From Oscillatoria salina IIICB1 (GTDB lineage Bacteria; Cyanobacteriota; Cyanobacteriia; Cyanobacteriales; SIO1D9): a stretch of 64,000 bases of DNA. Each line of letters opens with the position of its first letter. The stretch's first letter is position 1. The position numbers and the translations under genes were made by a program. Under the pieces are notes generated by a model that saw only the letters and a program-made list of their open reading frames with translations, ran no database searches and was not told where the DNA came from. Below, piece by piece: positions 56,715-64,000 of the stretch. Where the stretch lies: positions 1-64,000 of the forward strand of contig NZ_JAAHBQ010000014.1 in assembly GCF_020144665.1 (NCBI RefSeq), written 5' to 3'.

Positions 56715-57242
56715 ATGCCCAAAATAATCTTATTTATAACTTGTAGTTTGGATGGATATATTGCTAGAAAATCTGGCGAATTAGACTGGTTATCTAGCAA
56801 GCGAGATTCCGATCGAGATCATGAATATACTGAATTTTTCAATCAGATTGATACAGTATTGATGGGGAAGAACACATATCAACAAATTCTCGATTTTGAC
56901 GAATATCCTTATGAAGGTAAACAAGGCTTCGTCTTTTCCCGTACTCTTTCAGGAAAAAAAGATGAGAATGTAGAATTCGTTCAATTGAGCGAAAAGTTTA
57001 TTAACGATCTCCGTAAAAAAAATCAAGGTGATATTTGGTTAATTGGAGGTGCAAAAACAATACACTATTTCCTCAAACATAATGCGATCGATCGCTTGAT
57101 TCTTGCCATACAACCAATTATCCTTGGAGATGGGATTCCTCTGATTATTAAAAATTCCAGTCTGGAGTTAAAGCTTGATTTGAAAAAGGTCGCAAGCTAT
57201 GATTCTGGATTATTGCAACTAACTTACGATACTAATAGTTAG
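56715..57242 (+). CDS. dihydrofolate-reductase-fold (RibD_C/YyaP-like) protein
   Basis: 175 residues. LFITCSLDGYIARKSGELDW, TVLMGKNTYQQI and the C-terminal GDIWLIGGAKTIHYFLKH place it in the RibD C-terminal/DHFR-like family of NADPH-dependent reductases of unclear substrate. It is 185 bp downstream of the M28 gene and need not belong to the cluster. Confidence 0.88.
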   Translation: MPKIILFITCSLDGYIARKSGELDWLSSKRDSDRDHEYTEFFNQIDTVLMGKNTYQQILDFDEYPYEGKQGFVFSRTLSGKKDENVEFVQLSEKFINDLRKKNQGDIWLIGGAKTIHYFLKHNAIDRLILAIQPIILGDGIPLIIKNSSLELKLDLKKVASYDSGLLQLTYDTNS

Positions 57243-58058
57243 TTCAACAAAACTCACTTAAGACATCTTTCTTATTTTCAATTTGCTGCGAGCGATCGCC
57301 GATCGCTCGATTTAGTGTATCGCTGCTGAAGAGCCAATTGTCAAGCAACAACTCCTTTTATATTACTCCTCTTAGACGTACCGGAAATAGTAAAATCTCG
57401 AAACCCTGATTACCTGCTACTGAAGCAAAGGAATATTTGAGCGATCGGATTTAATACTTGCTCTCACCACTTAATTACATCAAATCTATCATCTTTATAA
57501 ATCTTCACGGCAGCTCATTGGGGAATCCAAACTACTCAACAAAAACAAACTCGCTTTTCTAAACATTAACTTTTGTAACAAAATTCGCCCACTTGCATAA
57601 AAACCGCAAACCCCGACCGAAACCCCAATAGGAAGGTAGAGAAAACAAAAATCCCCACAAAAATAGCAATCAAAGTGGGCAACTCTCATACCTACCTTCC
57701 ACTGACGCTGTACCTCAATTCAGTGTAAACACCAGTAAAACAACTTACACTAACCAAACAAAAAATGTGGGAACTACCAGACTATCTAGCAATTTATCAA
57801 CTCAGCACCCCAAGATTACGCGAACTTGTCGCCAGCCGCGAAATCAAACAACCTCAGCCCCCTAGGGAAACCAACCAGAAACTTTGTAAAGAAATGCAAA
57901 GCTGTGCATAAAAACCGTAACCAGCGACCAAAGAAAAATCTAGGAAGACGGTTGCAGAGCATCTCACCCCTTCCCTAATTAGTTCAAATGTTTCGTTCGT
58001 AGTCAGCGTTAAAGCGCTGAAAAGATTCTCATCTACTAAAAAACCAGGAGTGTTCAAA
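57243..58058. other. 816-bp intergenic region with a repeated GCATAAAAACCG motif
   Basis: The motif GCATAAAAACCG occurs at about 57596 and 57906. Each copy is followed by GGAAG and, 20-50 nt later, CTTCC. At the first copy the arms GGAAGGTAG (57631-57639) and CTACCTTCC (57692-57700) are perfect. Apart from one possible 48-codon ORF at 57765, no gene is seen. The promoter of the RTX gene must lie here. Confidence 0.45.
57765..57911 (+). CDS. possible 48-residue small ORF
   Basis: An ATG-started frame giving MWELPDYLAIYQLSTPRLRE and ending KLCKEMQSCA. The composition is protein-like in the first 30 residues, but there is no Shine-Dalgarno and no recognised family. It might be a remnant of a larger gene. 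Weakly supported. Confidence 0.25.
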   Translation: MWELPDYLAIYQLSTPRLRELVASREIKQPQPPRETNQKLCKEMQSCA

Positions 58059-61000
58059 ATGGCAGATCAAAATATCCAACCCACTTTCAACAACGACTTG
58101 TTACCTAACGAATCAGTAGAAAACATTGACAGTCTCTTCTCGCTAGTAGAAACAGCAAAGCAGCTATCTCTAGAAGAACTACAAACATTTTCTCAAGACT
58201 CAGAATTCAGCAGCAAAATGAAGTTAGTTTTTGGTGAAAATAACGATTATAGCCAACTACAAACAGCTTTTGCTTCTAGCAATTTTGATTCATTCCCTAA
58301 CATTAAAATTCTTACTGTAGAAGAACTAAATGGAGCAAATGCTGCCTATGCAGGTACAACAAATACTATTTATTTTTCCTCTGATTTCTTGAGTTGCTAC
58401 AGCGATAATACTGATGTAGTGAAGAGTGTTTTTTTAGAAGAGTTTGGACATTATATAGATTATCAAATAAATGTAACAGATACACCTGGAGATGAAGGAC
58501 GAGTATTTTCAGCGACTATTTTGGGTGAGGATTTAGATTCTGATACTTTGAAGTTACTTCGACAAGAAGATGACTCTAGTATTTTAAGCTTGAATAATGA
58601 AAGTATTTTTATTGAACAATCAATCGGGACAACGACCTACTCAGAAAATCTTAGTTTTGGGGGATTTAATTTTCAGCGAAATACTGCGGAATACATTAAT
58701 AACTTCTTCGGTACTGAGATAAGCAATTATCAGGAGTATAATTCAGGTGATGCCTTCACAACAACTTTCAATTACGGAAATAAAAGCGACTCCTATAATG
58801 TTGATATTGATGTTTTTGGTGGTGAAGTTGGAAAAGCTAGTGCAGGTATAACTTTGAATGGAGGATCAATTGAAACAGGATTTGAATTAAATCTAGGATA
58901 TAATCTTGGAGAAATTAATGTTGATTTACCATTTAATTCATCTATTGATGCTAGTGCAATTAATAATCAACTAACTTTTGATTTCACAAATATCTATGAT
59001 GGAGAGTTTGAATTTATAGCACCTTCTCTTTTCGCTTCTTTAGATACTATTTTAAACTATGACATTGGTTCTCTTGATGCTTTCTTCAAGGCTTCAGCAC
59101 TTGGTAATGATTACTCAGGAAGTGCTACTCTTATGCCAGGAGGTAGCAACAATCTTTCATACGAAATTTTTAATCTGAATACTACTGATATCCTTGATTA
59201 CTTGGATGAAAACTCCTCCACTTCAATTGATCTAAGTATACTTGATGTTGGTAGTGTAGGAGTAACAATTCCTGATTTGCTACCAGAAGCAAATGTTACA
59301 ACTGATGGAGAATATTCACTAGAACTTTATGATGAAACCGAAGACTTTATTAATGCCACATTTGCTGTCGATCAATTATTTGCGAAAATATCTCCAGTAG
59401 CAAATGCAATATTAGCTCCTTCTATCAGTCTTCCTCTCGGACCAGTATCGATTGAAGCAGGTTTACGGACTATTCCAGCAGAACTTAAAGCTAAATTAGA
59501 CCATAATTATAGTTATAAAACTGGTATAAAAGAAGGCTCTGTTGAAATTGTAGGAGGAGAATTTGAAAACACTTCAACATCTTTTGAACTTATCGATGAA
59601 CTGTTGGCAAAAGATATCATCGATAATGATTCAAAAATTGATTTAACTTTAAGCTACAATCCTGACATATTTTTTTCAGCAAATGTTTATTTAGAACCGA
59701 AGATAACTGGTAACATTGGATTTTTGGAAGGAAGCCTTGGAATAAGTGGCAGTGTATTCGAGGTATTTTCAGTTGGTTTATCGAAAAGTCTAACGGCAGT
59801 AGATATTAAAGAATGGGTTTTTTGGGAAGGGGATCCAATTACAATCCTTGAAGGAGAGATAAGTATTCCTTTCAACGAGATTTACCGATTTTTTACAGGA
59901 AGCGATCCCACAGACAACACAATTTCTATCGAAATTCCTTTTAACACTATCTTCCCGAATGTAGGAACTGCTGGCGACGACGTTTTAAGCCTTCCTGAAT
60001 CTGCTGGTGTCGAGAACTTATATGGAGAAGCAGGAAACGATACCCTCTATGGTAACTCTTCTGCCAACAGAATCATGGGAGCAGAAGACAACGACCATAT
60101 TCATGCTGGTGCAGGAAATGACGAACTTCATGGTGAACAAGGTAGCGATGAACTCTGGGGTGACGAAGGACAAGATACACTTTATGGTGAGACAGGAAAT
60201 GACACTCTTCACGGAGGTTTAGGTAACGACAACCTCTGGGGTAATGAAGGTAACGACGAACTTTGGGGTGATGAAGGACAAGATACTCTCCACGGTAATT
60301 CGGAAAATGATACCCTTCACGGTGGTTCCGGAAATGACATACTTTTAGGTGACGATGGTGCAGACTATCTTAAAGGTGACGAAGACGAAGATTTATTAGA
60401 AGGCTGGACTGGCAATGATACCTTAGAAGGTGGTACAGGTAACGATACACTCTACGGTCAAGCAGACAACGACCAACTTTACGGAGAAAGCGGCTACGAC
60501 ATCCTCTATGGTGGTGATGGCTACGACTACCTTAACGGAGGAACAGAAGACGACTACTTAGAAGGTAACTTTGGTAACGATACCCTCGAAGGTAACTCCG
60601 GTAACGACACACTTTACGGTCAAGGAGATAACGACCTCCTCTATGGTAACTCTGGCTACGACATTCTCCACGGTGGTGATGGGGCTGACCAAATTTACGG
60701 TGGTAGCGAAAAAGACTTCCTTTACGGTAACTCTGGTAATGACTATCTTGACGGTGGTACGGGAACTGACTGCTTAGAAGGTAACACTGGCAACGATACC
60801 ATGCTTGGTGGTGCAAATGAAGATACTTTGTTTGGTAACGAAGACCATGACTACCTGGATGGTGGAACAGAAAATGACCAACTCTACGGTAACTCCGGTA
60901 ACGATACCATGCTTGGTGGCGCACACAATGATACTTTGTATGGTGGGACAGAAGATGACGAACTCTACGGTAATACTGAAGATGACTTTTTAGTTGGGGA

Positions 61001-64000
61001 ACAAGGTAACGACTACATCGACGGTGGTGCAAATATCGATACTGTCAGCTATCACAACTCACCCAACAGCGTCGTTGTCAATATTGAAGAGTGGAAACCT
61101 TACCAGAATAATCGCCAACAACGCAAAGGTTACTACGTTACCCCCATCAACCCAGAATCATACTACACCGACCTCGAACCCTCATACAACATTCTCTGGG
61201 CTACCGCTTACGATGGTTTTGGTACAGTAGATACTCTCAAAGGCTTAGAAAACATCATCGGTAGTAACTACGACGATATTCTCATCGGCAACACTACCCA
61301 CAATATCATCCAAGGCTTAAAAGGCAACGACCTCGTTATCGGTAACGCAGGTAACGACACCCTCGACGGTGGTGAAGGTATCAACACCCTCAGCTATCGT
61401 CGCGACGAAGGAAATGTCACCGTCAACCTTACCACAGGTGAAGCAACCGATGGTTGGGGTGCAAAAGATATCTTAACCAACTTTATCCACGTCGCAGGTT
61501 CTAACCACAATGATAAGATCGTAGGCGACGACCAAACCAACATTATCACCGGAGACTGGGGAAACGACACCATCGACGGTGGAACCAACAACGACTCTCT
61601 CTATGGCGAACGTGGCGATGATAAAATTATTGGTGGTCTAGGACAAGATAAAATTATCGGTAACGAAGGTAAAGACCAAATTTGGGGAGACTTAGAAAAC
61701 GACCCCAACACCGGAGATAATGACTATATCCGTGGTGGTGATGGTGACGACGAAATTCATGCAGGCGGCGGAAACGACTTCGTAGCAGGCGATAGCGGTT
61801 ACGGTAACGACAAAATCTACGGTGATGCTGGCAATGATACCCTCGAAGGTGGCGTAGGTAAAGACACGATTTCTGGGGGTACAGAAAACGACTTTATCTA
61901 CGGTCAAGATAACGAAGATTTACTCTTTGGTGACGAAGGTAACGACTACATCGAAGGTAACTTAGGTAACGATACCATTTCCGGTGGTGACAACGCTGAT
62001 ACGATCTTCGGTAACGAGGATAACGACGAGATTTTCGGTGATGCTGGTGACGACTACATCGAAGGAAACATTGGTAGCGACACGATTTCCGGTGGTGAAG
62101 ATAACGACGATATCTACGGTAACGAAGGAAACGATTTAATCCACGGCGATAACGGTGAAGATAATATCTCTGGTGGTGATGACAAAGATACCATTTTTGG
62201 TGATGCCGGAAATGACAACATTACTGGCGATAATGGTGACGATGTAATTGAAGGTAACGCTGGAAACGATACGATTTCTGGCGGTAACGACAACGATATC
62301 ATTTTCGGCAACGAAGATAACGATCTTGTCTACGGAGACGCGGGTAACGACACTATTGAAGGTAACACTGGTGACGACATTCTTAGCGGCGGTGCAGATA
62401 ATGATTTAATTACAGGTAACGAAGGTAATGACGAGATTTTCGGCGACACTGGGGCTGATAAAATATTTGGTAACGAAGGTGAAGATACAATTTCCGGTGG
62501 AGATGATAACGATGTTATCGAAGGTAACACAGGATCGGATCTTATCAACGGTAACGAGGGAGAAGATACTATTTCTGGTGGTGACGATGGTGATACGATC
62601 TTCGGTGACGCAGGAAAGGATCTGATTTCTGGTGATAACGGTGATGATGTTATCTCTGGTAATACTGGAGAAGATACCATTTCCGGCGGTAACGACAACG
62701 ACATCATCGACGGTGGTGAAGATAACGACGAAATCTACGGAGATGCTGGTGAAGACACCATTTCTGGTAACGTGGGTGACGATTTTATCTCTGGTGGTGA
62801 CGACAGCGACTCGTTATCGGGTAATCAAGGTAATGACGAGATTTTCGGTGATGCTGGGGCTGATTTGATCTTCGGTAACGCTGGTGAAGATACGATTTCC
62901 GGTGGTTTAGATAACGACCAAATTGAAGGTAACACAGGATCGGATTTAATCCACGGTGATGAGGGATTTGATACCATTTCTGGTGGTGACGACGGTGACA
63001 CTATCTTCGGTGACGCAGGAAACGATCTTATTTCTGGTGATGCAGGTGATGATTTAATTGAAGGTAATACCGGAGACGATACAATTTCTGGTGGCTTAAA
63101 TAACGATCTTATCGACGGTGGTGAAGATAACGATCTTGTTTACGGAGATACTGGTGAAGACACCATTTCTGGTAACACTGGTGACGATTTAATCTATGGT
63201 GGTGATGAGAGTGACTTGTTATCCGGTAACGAAGGTAACGACGAGATTTTCGGTGATGCTGGGGCAGATTTTATTTTCGGTAACGCTGGAAATGATACAA
63301 TTTCCGGTGGTTTAGATAACGATGTTATCGAAGGTAACACAGGATCGGATCTCATTCACGGTGACGATGGAGAAGATAGGATTTCCGGTGGTGACGACAG
63401 CGACACTATCTTCGGTGACGCAGGAAGCGATACGATTTTTGGCGATGCAGGTGATGATGTTATTGAAGGTAATCTCGGAAAAGATACAATTTCCGGTGGT
63501 TTCGATAACGATCTTATCGACGGTGGTGAAGATAATGACGAAATTTACGGAGACTTTGGTAACGACACCATTGACGGTAACATTGGTAATGACTTCCTCA
63601 GTGGTGGTGATGACGAAGATTTAATTATCGGTAATCTCGGTCAAGATACCATTGAAGGTAACAAAGGATTGGATGTAATCTGGGGTGACTTAGAAAATGA
63701 CCCCACTACAGGAAATAACGATACCATCTACGGTGGCGATGGTAACGACGAAATTCACGCAGGTGGTGGTGATGACTTCGTAGCTGAAGAAAATAGTAAC
63801 GGTGACGACACTATCTTTGGTGATGATGGTAACGATACCATCGATGGTGGTTCGGGTTTCGACTACATCGACGGTGGTATCGGTGATGACTCAATCTTTG
63901 GTGAAGGTCACAGCGATACAATTACAGGTGGTGAAGGTAACGATACTATCTCTGGTGGTGACTGGGATGACATCATCGAAGGAAACTCTGGAAATGACTC
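58059..64000 (+). CDS. giant RTX (hemolysin-type Ca-binding) repeat protein, 3' end outside window
   Basis: The frame is open from the ATG at 58059 (AGGAG eight bases upstream) to the last base, at least 1980 codons; the C-terminus lies outside. Residues about 120-185 contain FLEEFGHYIDYQIN and TPGDEGRVFSATILG, a domain start common in giant cyanobacterial repeat proteins. Residues about 190-620 are a beta-rich, non-repetitive region. From about 634 onward come nonapeptide RTX repeats (GG.GND.L.G), interrupted by two linker segments (around 61030-61260 and 61380-61540) of the TVSY..SPNSVVVNIE / ..VTVNLTTGEA type. It should be exported by a type I system through the unseen C-terminus and fold on calcium outside the cell; adhesin or matrix function is inferred. 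Confidence 0.9.
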   Translation, partial: MADQNIQPTFNNDLLPNESVENIDSLFSLVETAKQLSLEELQTFSQDSEFSSKMKLVFGENNDYSQLQTAFASSNFDSFPNIKILTVEELNGANAAYAGTTNTIYFSSDFLSCYSDNTDVVKSVFLEEFGHYIDYQINVTDTPGDEGRVFSATILGEDLDSDTLKLLRQEDDSSILSLNNESIFIEQSIGTTTYSENLSFGGFNFQRNTAEYINNFFGTEISNYQEYNSGDAFTTTFNYGNKSDSYNVDIDVFGGEVGKASAGITLNGGSIETGFELNLGYNLGEINVDLPFNSSIDASAINNQLTFDFTNIYDGEFEFIAPSLFASLDTILNYDIGSLDAFFKASALGNDYSGSATLMPGGSNNLSYEIFNLNTTDILDYLDENSSTSIDLSILDVGSVGVTIPDLLPEANVTTDGEYSLELYDETEDFINATFAVDQLFAKISPVANAILAPSISLPLGPVSIEAGLRTIPAELKAKLDHNYSYKTGIKEGSVEIVGGEFENTSTSFELIDELLAKDIIDNDSKIDLTLSYNPDIFFSANVYLEPKITGNIGFLEGSLGISGSVFEVFSVGLSKSLTAVDIKEWVFWEGDPITILEGEISIPFNEIYRFFTGSDPTDNTISIEIPFNTIFPNVGTAGDDVLSLPESAGVENLYGEAGNDTLYGNSSANRIMGAEDNDHIHAGAGNDELHGEQGSDELWGDEGQDTLYGETGNDTLHGGLGNDNLWGNEGNDELWGDEGQDTLHGNSENDTLHGGSGNDILLGDDGADYLKGDEDEDLLEGWTGNDTLEGGTGNDTLYGQADNDQLYGESGYDILYGGDGYDYLNGGTEDDYLEGNFGNDTLEGNSGNDTLYGQGDNDLLYGNSGYDILHGGDGADQIYGGSEKDFLYGNSGNDYLDGGTGTDCLEGNTGNDTMLGGANEDTLFGNEDHDYLDGGTENDQLYGNSGNDTMLGGAHNDTLYGGTEDDELYGNTEDDFLVGEQGNDYIDGGANIDTVSYHNSPNSVVVNIEEWKPYQNNRQQRKGYYVTPINPESYYTDLEPSYNILWATAYDGFGTVDTLKGLENIIGSNYDDILIGNTTHNIIQGLKGNDLVIGNAGNDTLDGGEGINTLSYRRDEGNVTVNLTTGEATDGWGAKDILTNFIHVAGSNHNDKIVGDDQTNIITGDWGNDTIDGGTNNDSLYGERGDDKIIGGLGQDKIIGNEGKDQIWGDLENDPNTGDNDYIRGGDGDDEIHAGGGNDFVAGDSGYGNDKIYGDAGNDTLEGGVGKDTISGGTENDFIYGQDNEDLLFGDEGNDYIEGNLGNDTISGGDNADTIFGNEDNDEIFGDAGDDYIEGNIGSDTISGGEDNDDIYGNEGNDLIHGDNGEDNISGGDDKDTIFGDAGNDNITGDNGDDVIEGNAGNDTISGGNDNDIIFGNEDNDLVYGDAGNDTIEGNTGDDILSGGADNDLITGNEGNDEIFGDTGADKIFGNEGEDTISGGDDNDVIEGNTGSDLINGNEGEDTISGGDDGDTIFGDAGKDLISGDNGDDVISGNTGEDTISGGNDNDIIDGGEDNDEIYGDAGEDTISGNVGDDFISGGDDSDSLSGNQGNDEIFGDAGADLIFGNAGEDTISGGLDNDQIEGNTGSDLIHGDEGFDTISGGDDGDTIFGDAGNDLISGDAGDDLIEGNTGDDTISGGLNNDLIDGGEDNDLVYGDTGEDTISGNTGDDLIYGGDESDLLSGNEGNDEIFGDAGADFIFGNAGNDTISGGLDNDVIEGNTGSDLIHGDDGEDRISGGDDSDTIFGDAGSDTIFGDAGDDVIEGNLGKDTISGGFDNDLIDGGEDNDEIYGDFGNDTIDGNIGNDFLSGGDDEDLIIGNLGQDTIEGNKGLDVIWGDLENDPTTGNNDTIYGGDGNDEIHAGGGDDFVAEENSNGDDTIFGDDGNDTIDGGSGFDYIDGGIGDDSIFGEGHSDTITGGEGNDTISGGDWDDIIEGNSGND
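62028..63650 (+). repeat. about four tandem 405-bp units within the RTX gene
   Basis: Identical landmarks recur exactly 405 bp apart: GAGATTTTCGG at 62028, 62433, 62838 and 63243, and AAGGTAACACAGGATCGGAT at 62521, 62926 and 63331. 405 bp is 135 residues or 15 RTX nonapeptides, so the reading frame and calcium-roll phase are kept. Confidence 0.9.

Noticed and set aside
57495-58057. Two minus-strand ORFs of about 65 codons
   Set aside because: Hydrophobic and Cys-rich low-information frames with no ribosome-binding site, overlapping the repeated non-coding motif.
60532-61032. Long minus-strand open frame (about 166 codons) in the RTX region
   Set aside because: It is a His/Arg/Tyr-rich shadow of the regular RTX coding repeat; the plus-strand frame is continuous and has the RTX motif.
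61930-63660. CRISPR-like regular repetition
   Set aside because: The repeats are contiguous multiples of 27 bp in frame, encode RTX nonapeptides, and have no unique spacers.

Overview
The window comes from a cyanobacterium, probably filamentous. The evidence is the dense scatter of HIP1 octamers (GCGATCGC), cyanobacterial short tandem heptamer repeats, a ctaCDE / ctaA-ctaB respiratory locus of cyanobacterial type, cobyric acid synthase, a cyanobacteria-restricted small protein family near 23.8 kb, giant Calx-beta and RTX surface-type proteins, and a fatty-acyl-AMP-ligase-loaded NRPS system. I saw no tRNA, rRNA or CRISPR array.

Layout. 0-1.7 kb: a small HNH protein, then a Crp/Fnr regulator overlapping a degenerate receiver protein. 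1.8-10.2 kb: one 2800-residue acidic Calx-beta-type repeat protein on the minus strand. 10.8-11.5 kb: a UPF0175/DUF3368 toxin-antitoxin pair whose toxin carries an in-frame stop. 11.6-17.5 kb: cytochrome c oxidase genes ctaC-ctaD-ctaE (minus) diverging from heme A pathway genes ctaA-ctaB (plus). 17.5-26.2 kb: housekeeping and accessory genes (nuclease-like protein, hydrolase, DrrAB-type ABC exporter, DUF433/DUF5615 pair, PrxQ, CobQ, small ferredoxin). 26.2-28.6 kb: an alpha/beta hydrolase gene split by a decayed tnpB element of about 1.54 kb with 24-bp inverted repeats. 28.7-31 kb: a short UvrA-like ATPase.

32.3-56.5 kb holds the most notable system, a continuous plus-strand biosynthetic cluster. 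It contains a methyltransferase, NRPS 1 (FAAL-ACP-C-A-PCP-C-A-PCP), NRPS 2 (C-A-PCP-thioester reductase), an unrecognised 349-residue protein, four more methyltransferases, an MbtH-like protein, a Rieske oxygenase with C-terminal membrane helices, a cytochrome P450, and a membrane-anchored M28 metallopeptidase. The A-domain pocket residues read as Ser, then Gly, then an unassigned residue. The inferred product is an N-acyl tripeptide released reductively as an aldehyde or alcohol and then methylated and oxidised. The EF-hand gene just upstream and the UvrA-like gene may or may not belong. I do not recognise this cluster as any characterised pathway.

56.7-57.2 kb: a RibD/DHFR-fold protein. 58.1 kb to the window end: the first ~1980 codons of a giant RTX protein, with an array of about four 405-bp units nested inside a larger 1998-bp-spaced duplication. 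The gene continues beyond the window.
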